NCBI GenBank assembly: GCA_034359265.1
Contig: CP136894.1
Coordinates: 34,130,501-34,194,500 of the forward strand
Source: Canna indica
Taxonomy: Eukaryota; Streptophyta; Magnoliopsida; Zingiberales; Cannaceae
DNA length: 64,000 bases
Direction: 5' to 3'
The position numbers and the translations under genes are program-made. Shown piece after piece: positions 24,272 to 36,119 of this stretch (position 1 is the stretch's first letter; every line of letters begins with the position of its first letter). The notes beneath the pieces were generated by a model. It did not search any database. It was not told where the DNA came from and saw only the letters and a program-made list of their open reading frames with translations.

Positions 24272-24751
24272 TATTCCTACTTGAGGATCAGAGTACTCTG
24301 ATCCGATTCGGTGTCTCTTCTGGTTAGATTCAACACCGGCGGGGGGGACCTATAAAAGACACTCCGACACTCAAGTCAGTAGGATTCCCAAAGTGAAGGT
24401 AATAGAAATTAGAAATTAGGGTTACCAGAGGCGTGCCGTGTATATTTATCGCAGGTGGAGGTGATGACACTGCCCGACAATCTCACGGGGATGTTGCGAA
24501 GAACGGGTCGAGGCCGATCTTAGAGACGGCGGATCTGTAATGACGTATCCCTTGTGATAAGAAAGGATTTCGAATGTCCTTGTATGGTCAGGTGGGTTCC
24601 CTGGGCAGAGCCATCTGGTTTGGCTCGAGTTAGGTCCAAGAGTGTGACCGGGTGAAGCCCCCTTGACAGAGTTGTTCGGTTCGGTCGGAGATGAGTAGCG
24701 AGGCGCTGCTGAGCCTAATCCAACTAGGCCCAATTTTTCTGGTCCAGTCCA
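24272..24751 (-). repeat. 5' LTR of the Tat-type element
   Basis: A 480-bp copy of the LTR at 11829-12310. It ends with CCA at 24749-24751 (minus-strand start TGGACTGGACC) and is followed by target duplication GAGAT. The inner edge has TA in place of TG at 24272. Confidence 0.82.
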
Positions 24752-24756
24752 GAGAT

Positions 24757-25505
24757 ATAGATGGAGATTTCCTTATTTGGAGAACTACATATATAGTGAG
24801 TCTATATGTGGAAGTTTATGTCAATGGCTTATTGGAATGAGATTCCTAAATTAGTGAAGAGGCTTATTTGCTATATTAGCATACAAGGAAACATACCCTT
24901 GATATCTTTCTATAGGAGCCGCCTGGGCCACCCCATGTGGAATATTGTGGCCGCCTCTTTCATATAGGAATAGGGGTAGCCGACCATAAAAGGGGGTATG
25001 AGAAGAGGAACTAGAGAGAGAATTAGAGTGTTGGAGCAGCCCCTTCCTTGTGCCTTTTGCCGTATCTATTTGGGAGAAAAATGGGCAGCCCTCTCTTCTC
25101 TCTTCCACTAGCCCATCAACACCACCTTGAGGCATTTTGTGACCATCCACTTCTAGTCCAAGTGTGGGGCAATGCGAGGACTCGATTGGATCGCAAGAAG
25201 GTGCATCTCGGTATTGAACGCGCTTGCATGTGTGGACAAGCTAGAGGCCGGACGCTTGGATGGCTACGCGATTGCGGATCCAAGGATCGTGAGACGGTGC
25301 ATTCTTTCACTTTGGGGCAGCAATACAAGAAGGTATAAATCCTAGTCTTACCTTGTAGTTATTTAGTTTTGTGTTATCTAGATCTGAAATAGAGTGATAT
25401 CGCGCACATCGGATGAGATCCGATGTGTGATTTGATCCATGTTTGAATATTTAGATCAATAAAAAAGTTTAGTTGTTCTTACTTTTCCGATCCCATGTTT
25501 ATTCC
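24757..25505 (+). repeat. LTR-like fragment (family Y), right piece
   Basis: Resumes family Y after the Tat insertion. It contains a promoter/5'UTR-like pattern (ACCATAAAAGG near 24984, then GA-rich sequence) and a perfect 10-bp inverted repeat CACATCGGAT-GAG-ATCCGATGTG at 25405-25427. Short open frames at 25048-25338 lack any known domain. The right boundary is uncertain. Confidence 0.45.
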
Positions 25506-26099
25506 AGTAGTTGTAACATCATGAATAATCTAAATATCTATTGATTATTATTTGTTTATGTTTAGGTATATTTTGCTGCCCTACATACTTTCTCACACAG
25601 TATGATGAGTTAGTTACATAGTGTTGTCATCTTGTGTTTGCAAATAAACAAGATCTTTCATATGCTATGAATGTTGCTGAAATTATTAATAAGCTTGGAA
25701 TGCACTCCCTGAACATTGGTATAACATGATCTCCTTTTTTAGCTAAGAATTATTCGTTTTGTTTTGGTCTACTAACCTTTTTTTTCACAAACTGCACAAA
25801 TCCTTAGCTTATATGTGAAGATAAACATGTTTTTCCACTTTTGTTTTTAGATTAGTAATTTATCAGTTATTTGTTGGTCGTCCTTATTTGAGGAAATTCT
25901 TAATGTGCAAAATGTCATCCTAAAATAGCTATCTTGTATTTAAGAAAAATAAAGCATCACAGCTTGTGACTGAATTTTAGTTGATATATTCTGTAACACG
26001 ATTAAAATTGTCATTGATTCTGTCGCAATTTATTTTGTGATCTAAGACTGATTTAATATTGACAACTAGACAACAGTTGCTATTTCATATTATTACATT
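25506..26099. other. Unassigned AT-rich sequence
   Basis: No open frame, repeat end or domain is evident. It ends in target duplication ACATT (26095-26099) of the next element. It may be old host sequence or decayed transposon. Confidence 0.4.
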
Positions 26100-28252
26100 T
26101 GTCACGCCCTGGTTCGGGTCCATCCCAATGCCCCGAGGCGGCCGCGTTCCGAAGCGCGATAGTAGGCGACTCGAAAACCACGCAGTGGAAAGAAAATTAC
26201 CAATACGGATCACAAACCATAATCAAGCATATTATGAAATAGATAATTACATTAAAAAGTTGGATGATATATATATACGACAAAAGATAATTCATTCTGG
26301 TACAATATTAAACAACGTATTTAATAATATATATTTTACAAAACTCCAAAATCATCAGTATCAAAATCAAAGTGTGTAAAGACGACAAAATAGAACAAAA
26401 TACAAAACCAGTCATCATATCAGAGCTCTAGATCTACATGCTATCAATCAACTATCTACACATCGATCTAGAGATCAACGGCTCACCCCTGCAAGTCTGA
26501 AGCAATAACAACAGGAGTCAGTGGATGCTGAGTAGGAGTACCACAATATGATCAACAACATGTATAAGGTGTCAACTCAATTGTAAACTACAATATGGCC
26601 TAAGATACAGTCAAAGACAATATAAATATATACAATAAATGCTCCACACCTACTCCTAATCAACGTCGACCAAATCAACGAGCATATGGACAGTTGGGTA
26701 AAAATCTTGCACCCTACCACCCGCAGAGTGGCATCAACCGTCTGTTCCAATGTTGACGCGACTACCCCATCCAGCAGATAGCCCGACGGACGTCATATCC
26801 GAGATCCCCCCACACGAAGGTGCCCAAAGTGACTAGTCAATATCCATACTCTCACCCATGTCTGGAGGGTACCGCAATAAAATGGTCCTGGATCAAAGTC
26901 CTCTCCAAGGCTGTAGCCTTTAGATCGACAACTCAACTTCGACAATGCAACAAAGTGTATCACCATGATCAATGGATAATAAAATAACATCACCGATATC
27001 AACAATATAACAACTCCGAATGATGATGACATGATCAAGAGAATAACATCGTAAATAACAACATAATATCATGCATGACATATCATGATCAAATATCAAC
27101 ATCAATAAATGACAATAAAATGTAACACATGCATTTCTCTACATGGCATGTCCAACAATAATATGCAACATGAGTTCAAGGGAATTAGAAGCAATATAAA
27201 GCAGATCGAGGCAAAAGGGTAAATATGTCATTTTACTCGACAGTAATTCATCGGCAAAGATAAAATCGATCCCTAGATCCAAACTAACTATTCATGTCTC
27301 GAGTCACCGTTTAATTTAATATAATTTTTTTAACATATTTAATTTTTTTATCCAATTAAATTAATAGTTTTCTAATTATAGTATAATACTGAAAAATATA
27401 AAAAAAATCATACTAAACGATCTTCGATCTGAAATTCGACACCACCATCGCGTTTAGCACATGAAAACTTACAACTTTGGTATTCACTCAGACTCCACCT
27501 GATGACTCTAACTCATCCAATTAATTTATTTTATAATTTACCTTAATTATTAATTATCTATTAGTAATTAATTTAAAATATCATTTATAATTGCACTAGA
27601 TCCTAATCTATTGGACCAAATCCCCGTCACCCTCTACCTCCCCCTTCCTCTACTTCATGCTCGACTCCATTGCCCCTACCTCAATTTGTCGCCGGTCGGC
27701 TCTATTGCCGCTGGCGACCTACCCCAGCGGCCTCGCCGCCGCCTTCACTGGCCTACGGCCCCTCGACGGAGCTTCGAACAACACCGAAAGGCACAGCCGC
27801 AGCACGTTGTACGTGCTGCGCATGCTGCATACGGCGGTCTGGCCGCTGCAGTGCGCAGCTGCGCCGACGCACAGCGGCATCAAGCTGTGATCGGATGACC
27901 TCCGACCACCTCCAGTCTTCCCTCTCGTCTTCGATTCCATCTCGCCGATGATCACATTAGTGAAACGACGGAAAACAACAATTGAAATGAGGCGAAGACT
28001 CTTACCTCATATTCTAGCTCCGGCGACAACGATTCTAAACTCCGGCGAGCTCCTCTTCCTTGCACTCTCCCTTTCCCTATCACCCTCTTCTCCGATGGTC
28101 GAGGGAAGAGACGGAGCCGACTATTAAAGAGTCGGTTCCAGTGGCGATGGAAGAGGCGGTGGGGGTGTTTTTACAAATAAATCCCCACACACTCTCAAAT
28201 TACAATTAGGTCCCTCTCTCTTTTTTTTCTTTTTTTTACCCAGCATATAACA
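26100..28252 (-). repeat. 3' LTR of the 26-38 kb chromovirus
   Basis: 2,153 bp, aligned along its length with 36120-38189. A 5'UTR-like GC-rich block lies at 27660-27960 and CT-rich sequence at 28050-28235. The short frames there, including three overlapping ones near 27611-27951, have no protein support. Confidence 0.88.
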
Positions 28253-28270
28253 TCCTCCTCGCCTTAAGAA
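28253..28270 (-). other. Polypurine tract of the 26-38 kb chromovirus
   Basis: On the minus strand AAGGCGAGGAGGA is directly followed by the LTR start TGTTATATGC. Confidence 0.75.
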
Positions 28271-29843
28271 ATTTTGTCCTCCAACTTTAAGTACTTGTAG
28301 TGTCGAACAAATGTGGGAAGCGATCTCTGATAACCTCCTCACGCTCCCAAGTAGTCTCTGCATCTGAATGGTGTTGCCAACCTGACCACCCTGTTGCGAA
28401 GTCGATGCTCCTTCCTGTCAAGGATCCTCACTGGCAACTCTTCATAACTGATATTTTCTCTGATCTGCAATGTCGACTCCTGTAGTATATGGGAAGGATC
28501 TAGCACGTACTTCCTCAACATAGAGACATGGAAGATGTTATGCACTCCTGCCAATGATTGCAACAATGCTAGCCGATAAGCAACAACTCCAACCCTCTCC
28601 AAGATCTCGAAAAGACTAATGTATCACGGTGCAAGCTTGCCTTTCTTGCCAAACCGCATTACACCCTTAGTCGGGAACACCTTGAGGAACACATGATCCT
28701 CAACTGAGAATTTCAAGTCTCTCCTTCGTCGGTCTGCGTAGCTTTTCTGTCGGCTCTGAGTTGTAAGCAACATCTGCCTGATCCTCTGGACCAACTCGAC
28801 GTCCCACTGGACCATCTCCGGTCCCAAAAGACGTCGCTCACCTACCTCATCCCAATGTACTGGGGACCTACACCTCCGACCATAAAAAGCCTCAAATGGA
28901 GCCATCTGAATAGCTGAATGATATCTATTATTATAAGCAAACTCCACCAAATGTAGATGACTATCCCAGCTGCCTCTAAAGTCCATAACACAAGCACGCA
29001 AAAGATCCTCCAATGTCTGAATAGTGTGCTCGGACTGTCCATCAGTTTGTGGATGGAACGATGTACTGAATCGAAGCTCGGTACCCAAAGCCCTTTGCAG
29101 ACTCTACCAAAACTGTGAAGTGAAACGAGGGTCCCTGTCTGAAATGATGCTAGTAGGTACACCATGCAACCTCACTATCTCCATATAGTACAACTGAGCT
29201 AACCTGTCCAAGGAATAAGTCTTCTTAATCGGCAGAAAGTGAGCTGACTTTGTCAATCGATCCATAATCACCCAGATTGAGTCATGCCCTTTATGTGTCC
29301 TCGGAAGCCCAGACACAAAGTCCATAGTGATGTGCTACCATTTCCACTCATGAATAGGGAGGTTCTAGAGCTTCCCTGCTGGTCAATGATGCTCGGCCTT
29401 TATCTGTTGATAGACCAAATACCTCACCACATGATCAACAACATCTCTCTCCATCCCATGCCACCAGTAAGACTTTTGCATGTCCTTATACATTCTCGAA
29501 CTGCCTGGGTGTATAGTAAAAAGAGACCTGTAAGCCTCCTCCAACAACTCCTCCTTCACTGGGTGCTCCCCAGGAACACATAACCTACCACGAAATTGCA
29601 AGGTGCCATCGTGTCCCACGAGAAGTCCGGTTGAGTGCCTTGCTCTAATTCTTGTGCAATGACCTGAAGGTAACGATCCTCCATCTGACACTGTTGAATT
29701 CGCTCCACAATCGGTGACTGTGCAATTAGTTGTGCCAATAATCCGCTCTGAGTCTGACCCACTAAGTCCAAGCTAAGCTCTAACAACTGTCTAATCAACT
29801 CTGACTCTCCAACTCTAAGATGCTGACACATCCCTACAGATTT
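28271..29843 (-). pseudogene. Integrase and chromodomain part of the chromovirus polyprotein
   Basis: Downstream of the nested solo LTR, minus-strand frames give the integrase zinc domain (29383-29691, with IHPGSSRMYKDMQKSYWW), the catalytic core (29104-29325: [15 protein letters not shown] and IISDRDPRF; 28624-29088: FHPQTDGQSE), the GPY/F-type region and a C-terminal part (28339-28602: HNIFHVSMLRKYV). The chromodomain-like tail is frameshifted after about 28400. Stops at 29102, 28621 and 29556 break the frame. The three acidic core positions D, D and E can still be found. Confidence 0.85.
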
Positions 29844-32674
29844 TGTCATGCCCTAACTCAGGGTCACGTGACCGGCCAGGGTATACGTGCCTATACCCCG
29901 TAGCCTAAACCATGCGCATGCCAACTCAACAAATAATATAGTGGAAAAAAATAACAAGTTTTATTTTAATGAAAAGCAAACCAAAACAGAGTTTAATTCA
30001 AGTAGCTCAAATGAAACAAAAACTGCGGAATAACGTTTAAGTTCAGCAGTTCAAAAGTTCAGATACAATAAAACCTAAAATAAATGACATAAATGCCCTC
30101 AGGGCTACAACTCTAAATCAAGCTAATACAAGTGCATCACTACTACCAAAGAACTCGACTACGACCCTAACTAGGACTGCTATGAGATCATGCGGCTCCT
30201 CTGCCCTCGAGCGGTGCCAAGTGCATCCGACCCACCTCACCGGTCAGGCTTTGCAAAACAAAAATCAAATGACAACGAGTGAGTTCAAAGAACTCAGTGA
30301 GCGGTTCTACCAACCCCCATAAATAAACAGCATAGAGATAAGCAAGAATAACATCTATCTCTACAGGAGGTAAAGTCACGAAGGTGTGACTAGCTAACAG
30401 GCCAACTGGCCACTACCTGCCCAAAGGCAGCCAACACCCATACGGTGAAAAATAATAGGCCTAAGCCTACCATGCCCTAAGGCAACAACACATACTAGGA
30501 TAATCGGGAAGGCCCTTCGAACTTATCATAGTATATAGAAACTCGGAAGCAATCGGGAAAGACCCTCCAAACTTGCACGACGAGACGCGTAGGGACAATC
30601 GAGATTCACCCATCCGAACTTACCCCTTTAAGATATCATAGGAGTAATCGGGAAAGGCCCTCCGAACTTACTCCCAAAACACCACCTCGGGGATAATCGG
30701 GTAGGCCCTCCGAACTTATCCTACGAGGCTAAATCGGAACAATCGGGATTTGCTCACCCGAACTTGTTCCAATAAAATAACGTTGGAGTAATTGGAATTC
30801 GCCCATCCGAACTTACCCCTTTAAAAGCACCTCGGGAATAATCGGGTAGGCCCTCCGAACTTGTTCCACATGTTGGGAATTAGTCATCCAACCTCCTGGG
30901 CCTAGCCCGCAATCCGGCTCCTCAACGAGCCTCTCCGTCATTCATAAAATATGGCACACCATGACCTAAGTCATAACTCTCCTACGGTGTCTTAGGGGTG
31001 ATCCTATTGGAAAGTGTCTCAACACTCCAAAACCCGATCCCAACTCCTAGACTCATAATGTCATAAACCCGTATGGTTTTATTTCATGCATAAACTTATC
31101 ATGTTAGTTCATATCAGATTATGCTGACCCTTTTCCCCAATTTTAATTATGCAATTAAAATTTAGTTCACCACAATTAGGGTTTTGTTTTAGCTTACTGT
31201 TCTGCCCAAAACCAATGTATCTAATCCGAATCTGATCTCCAAGTGTGTCCTATGTTTTCAAACTATATTTTCTGGTCGAAACGATAGGTTACATGATTAT
31301 GTTCAGAGAAATACAAATACCACAGCAAATATTACAAAAATAGTACAGATTCATCATCTCAACATGAAATTCCAGCAACATTGAATTTTCAGCATATCAT
31401 GAAAATAAATCCGAAAATTTTAGAATTAAATTCCTTAATTATCATCACAACATAATTATATCATGGAGACAAAATCCACAAGAATTTAATCATGTTTGTT
31501 TAGCCAAGATTAACAAGCATCAAGATATTCTTTAAATAAGATCCCAAATACAAGATCAAGAACCCAGATTAAGCATACTCATGGCTTTAAGATCAAAATC
31601 ATATTTTTATAAACATGATTAAATTCCAAAAATCACATATTTAAGTCTAAGGCATGCCACAACAATACGAGAACCTAGATTGGTAAGCAATGCAAAGTAT
31701 AGACCTCAAAATAAACAAGAACATCTCACTTAGGCATTTCATCGAACACCTTGAGGGCACCCTTGATTCTTCCTTGGCCGAGCACCCCTAGGATCATCCT
31801 AGGGCTGCCGAGCCCCAAAGGGGAAGGTTTAGGGCCTCCTCAAGTATGACACACAAAAAGAACGACAAGAATCCGAGAGATCATCGAAAAATAAATCAAT
31901 AACATCAAGCCTCCAAGACGGCTTCAAGAAACTCGAAGAAAACCCGAGGAGGGGTAAAACCACTCACCTAAATTTGGAAAGATGATTAGAAGAGAACCTC
32001 GGACAACGACCCTCGAATCGGCTTCAAGAAACTCGGCGGCTCAGCCCAAGGAAGAAGGGATAGGCGGCGGCTCCTCCCAAGCTGCTGACTCCAAGGGAAA
32101 GGGAGAGAGCAAGAGGGGGAGTCGGTTGGCTTTGTTGGTGGCTCCCTCGGCTCGGCTCCACAGGGAAAAGAAGAAGAGAGGAGAAGGAGAGACTTGGGTG
32201 GCTCGGCTCCCGACGGCGGCGGCTCCAAGGGAAAGGGGAGAGGGTGGCTGGGCTTGGCTTCGCTTTCTCAAAATTTTGTGTGGCTCCAAATAGGGAGCCA
32301 CAAGCTAAGGGGAGGGGGTTTTATACTCCCTCCTCAACCCTAACCCTCCTAATTTTTTTATCAAATCCGCATCCGTCTAAAGCTGGATCCAAGACCACTA
32401 ACTCGATTAGACTTAATTAAACTTATTCTAATCATAAGCAATTAATTAAGCATGCACCCACATAAACATAATTAAATAAGTATGCACACACAACATCAAT
32501 TTAAATGATTTCAACTACCCAAGCCTAAAATTCATATATTCATATTCTACTTACTTGAGCTCGCAAGCTCGCTCCGAACCATGAGTCGACTCGGCTCGAC
32601 CACGAACTAGTCCGCTAGGCTAGTAAACACACATAAGAGGAAAAATAATAAATTTAAATATCTAGGATATTACA
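29844..32674 (-). mobile_element. Solo LTR of a second Tekay-like family, 2.8 kb
   Basis: It runs from TGTCATGCCC to GATATTACA between identical target duplications GATTT (29839-29843, 32675-32679). The start, with CCGGCCAGGGTATACGTGCC, resembles the reverse complement of the Tekay LTR end at 20041-20091. Between 30500 and 30870 there are about seven copies of a 50-60 bp unit built on AATCGGG...CCCTCCGAACTTATC, comparable to the unit in the 12.5-20.1 kb LTRs. A GA-rich leader lies near 32000-32300. No coding capacity is seen. It splits pol between RNase H and integrase. Confidence 0.88.
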
Positions 32675-32679
32675 GATTT

Positions 32680-35600
32680 TCTGCTTAAGGCGTCTGCCAC
32701 AATGTTCGCCTTACCAAGATGATAATTAATAGTGCAATCATAATCTTTAAGAAAATCCATCCATCTCCTTTGTCTCGTATTTAAATCCCTCTGAGTGAAC
32801 AAATGCTTGAGACTCTTATGATTTGTAAATATCTCAAAGGTAACACCATAGAGATAGTGTCGCCATATCTTAAGGGCAAATATGATTACAGCTAACTCCA
32901 AATCATGCACTAGGTAGTTCCTTTCATGCTCCTTAAGCTGTCTAGAAGCATAAGCTACCACCCGCCCATTCTGCATCAAAATAGCACCAAGACCTTGGAT
33001 GGATGCATCGGTGTACATGACAAAACCATCCTTCCCAAAAGGAATCACCAATACAGGTGCAGTAGTAAGCCTCTTCTTCAGCTCTTGAAAGCTAGTCTCA
33101 CACTTATCATCCCAAATAAACTTCACACCTTTCCTCGTCAATTGAGTCAAAGGTGCGGCAATCTTCGAGAAGCTCTCTACAAATCTACAATAGTAGCCTG
33201 TTAGTCCAAGGAAGCTACGGATCTCATGGACTTTCTTTGGCCTCTGCTAGCTCATTATTGCCTCAATCTTCCGAGGATCCACTGAAATACCAGCACCAGA
33301 AATCACATGCCCCAAGAAGCCAACCTCTCTGAGCCAAAATGAACACTTACTGAATTTAGCAAACAGTCGCTCCCTCCTCAATACACCCAACACAGTCCTC
33401 AAGTGCTCTTCATGCTCGGTCTCTAACTTGGAGTACACTAGAATATCATCAATAAAAACAATCACGAACCAGTTTAAATACACCAAAAAGATGTGGTTCA
33501 TTAGGTTCATGAACGCTGCAGGTGAATTGGTTAGCCCAAATGGCATAACCAAAAACTCGAAATGCCCGTAACGCGTACGAAAAGCAGTCTTCTGTACATC
33601 CCGCTCTCTTACCCTCAACTGGTGAAACCTAGATCTCAAGTCAATCTTATAGTACACACAAGTATCCTGCAACTAATCAAACAAGTCATCAATCCAAGAC
33701 AACGGGTACTTGTTCTTAATAGTCACTGTGTTCAATTATCTGTAGTCGATGCAGAGCCTCAAAGATCTATCCTTCTTTTTCACAAACAGGACCGGAGCTC
33801 CCCAAGGTGACACACTAGAACGGATAAATCCCTTATCCGGAAGTTCCTACAACTGTCCCTTTAGCTCCTCTAGTTCCTTAGGTGCCATACAGTAGGGTGC
33901 ATTCGAAATAGGAGTTGTGCCAGGCTGCAACTCAATGCAAAACTCAACTTGCCGCTCTGGTGGTAGGCCTGGCAACTCATCTGGGAATACATCAGGAAAC
34001 TCTCTAACAACTGGTATATCTTCGATCTATGTCTGCTCCTCAGTAGCCGTGTCGACCAAGGATACCAGAAAACCACTGCACCCACAGTTCATCAATTGTC
34101 TTGCCTGCAATGCTGAGATAATAGGTGCCACCAACTCCCTCGATCCAACAAACTTGAAGGAAGGCTGATCTGGGAGAGAAAACACAACCACTTTCTCACG
34201 ACAATTGACTCTAGCATGATTGACAGCATGCCAATCCATACCCAAGATAACATCGAAGTCGAAGAAATCCAGCACGAGTAGATCTACCAAAATCTCAGCA
34301 TATCCCAACTTGAGTCTGCACCCCTTTAACTCGTGGCTCGACTGCATCACATCACCTGACGCTGTGAGTACAGATAAACCACTCATCTTGGGTGTAGGCT
34401 CTCTCCCCAATTTAGCAACCGTAACCAGAGATATAAAAGAATGGGTACTACTAGTATCTATCAATGCATGAGCAAGTAGATCAAAAACTAAAATAATACC
34501 TCAGACCACTGATCCTGATGCCTGGCATGTCTCCTCCTATGTTAATGCAAAAGCTCGGGCCTGAGTCTGACTAGTCTGCCTCTGCTGACTAGTCTGTCTC
34601 TGATGACTGGTATGTCTCTATCCCTGACTATATCCTCTTGACTACTGCTGTGAAGTCCCCGGTATCCCCCTAGCTGGGCAACTCTTGCTGATGTGGTCGG
34701 GCTGCTTGCAGTGATAGCACACATTGCCGCCTCTGGGATAGTCTCTAGCAAAGTGTCCACTGTCTCCACATCTGAAGCAGTGGTCGATCTTGATTCCTAC
34801 ATGATCTGTAGGTCTAGCAGTGACTCCTGATATCTGATCTTGAACTGCTTGTGAAGGCTGGGACGATCCTTGTGCCTGCAAGGAATACGTCTTTGCCTTC
34901 TTCTTCGGCCTGAAGTAACCGCTGATAGACCCACTCTGGGATGGCTAGGCCTGATCTCTATGGCCTCCTTGGCCCCTATCCTGTCCTCCTGCAACTAGTG
35001 AAAGTGGCGGTCGACCATAATGATCCTTTTGCTTCTATTGTGTGATCATCGAGTGAATACGCTCAACTAAAAGTGCTCGAGCCACCACCCGACTGTAGTT
35101 TCCTAGGTCGTCATGATTGGACATCTGATCCTAAATAGCAAAATTCAGCCCTCTGAAGAAATACTTTGTCTTGTCCTCCTCGGTAGCCACCATTTGCATA
35201 CAAAACTCTTACACTCGGTCGAATTCTGCCACGGTACGACTCCCCTGGCGTAGATCGAGAAACTCCTGCTTCTTCTGTTAGCGAAATGTCACTAGAAAGT
35301 ATTTCTGGAAGAATGCAGCTCTGAATTCTGCCCACAAAACATCAGTTCCATCTCTAGCGGCAACCTGCCCTCCACCACTCTCTGGCTCCATCAATCAGGT
35401 AAAAGGTGGCCAACTTCACCTTCTCTTCCTCCTTGCACCTAAGTGCCTTAAAGGTATCCTCCACCCCTGCCAACCATCTCCTAGTTATCATCGGATCTGT
35501 ACTACCCCCAAAACTACCAAAACGCTCCTTGCCAAGCTGTTGGAACTTTAGCATGCGAGACTCCCATGATTTTGCTCAAGCAAGAACTCCCTGTCGTCCC

Positions 35601-35980
35601 GGTACAAGCATCACATACTGAGGCTGGGGTGCCATAGGAACATGCATAGCAGGAACATGCACCGTCGAGCCCTCTCCAACATCTTGAGGGACTACTGGTA
35701 CAGCCTCAACAACTGCCTCCTCAACTCCCACTCCAGCCCTAGGGGTAAAATCGAGCACCTCCTCTGCAGGAACACGGACCTGGGCACCACGACCGCGACC
35801 CCTGCCACCAGCAGTGCGACCAGCCCGCCGAGCACCCCGACTAGCTCATCCACCTCAACCCTTGGCAATAGAAGTCGCCACCTAAGTAATACGTGCTCAT
35901 CGAGGAACCGCCACCCGATCCTAATCTCCACCCGGGTCTTCAAGACCCCTCACAAGACCAACACTGCCCCTCGATGCCAT
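32680..35980 (-). pseudogene. Gag, protease, RT and RNase H part of the chromovirus polyprotein
   Basis: A gag start MASRGSVGLVRGLED lies at 35980 on the minus strand. Gag is recognisable around 35354-35760 (GSTDPMITRRWLAGVEDTF). It has two knuckles at 34642-34881 (CFRCGDSGHFARDY, last Cys lost, and CYHCKQPDHISKSC). The protease at 34027-34464 has DTSSTHSF, where DTGATHSF is usual. RT at 33247-33850 has [16 protein letters not shown] and [10 protein letters not shown]. RNase H at 32662-33150 has [10 protein letters not shown] and ends with [13 protein letters not shown]. Several stops and frameshifts occur between these blocks, in gag (35580, 35335) and near 33675. The order is full length, so this copy decayed by point changes plus the LTR insertion. 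Confidence 0.88.
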
Positions 35981-36101
35981 CTCTCTACAAATAGAACAAA
36001 AATTTTAAATAAAGATTACAACTTAACTACTACACCATAAAATATTATCGCTAAGGTAAGACACCTAAGCTCTTAACCTTAACCTAACCTTAAATCCTAT
36101 G

Positions 36102-36113
36102 CTCTGATACCAA
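36102..36113 (-). other. Primer binding site of the 26-38 kb chromovirus
   Basis: The minus-strand TGGTATCAGAGC is a perfect match to the usual initiator-methionine tRNA primer site. It lies six bases inside the 5' LTR. Confidence 0.9.
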
Positions 36114-36119
36114 TAATAC

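Larger units (their letters stand above)
11829..24751 (-). mobile_element. Tat-type Ty3/Gypsy retrotransposon, minus strand, containing a nested Tekay element
   Basis: Identical 5-bp target duplications GAGAT lie at 11824-11828 and 24752-24756. The LTRs are short (482 and 480 bp) and align along their length. On the minus strand the 5' LTR (24272-24751) is followed by a PBS-like TGGAGCCCACCGGGGGGTC and then by gag, RT, RNase H and integrase remnants ending near 20851. The RT phrase GLKNAGATYQRLMNKVFEKQ and YVDDLV are typical of Tat/Athila polymerases. The Tekay element at 12550-20091 interrupts the long non-coding stretch next to the 3' LTR. Confidence 0.85.

Noticed and set aside
31982..32301. 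Overlapping frames on both strands near 32 kb
   Set aside because: They sit in the GA-rich leader of a solo LTR and read as low-complexity Glu/Arg/Gly and Pro/Ser sequence.
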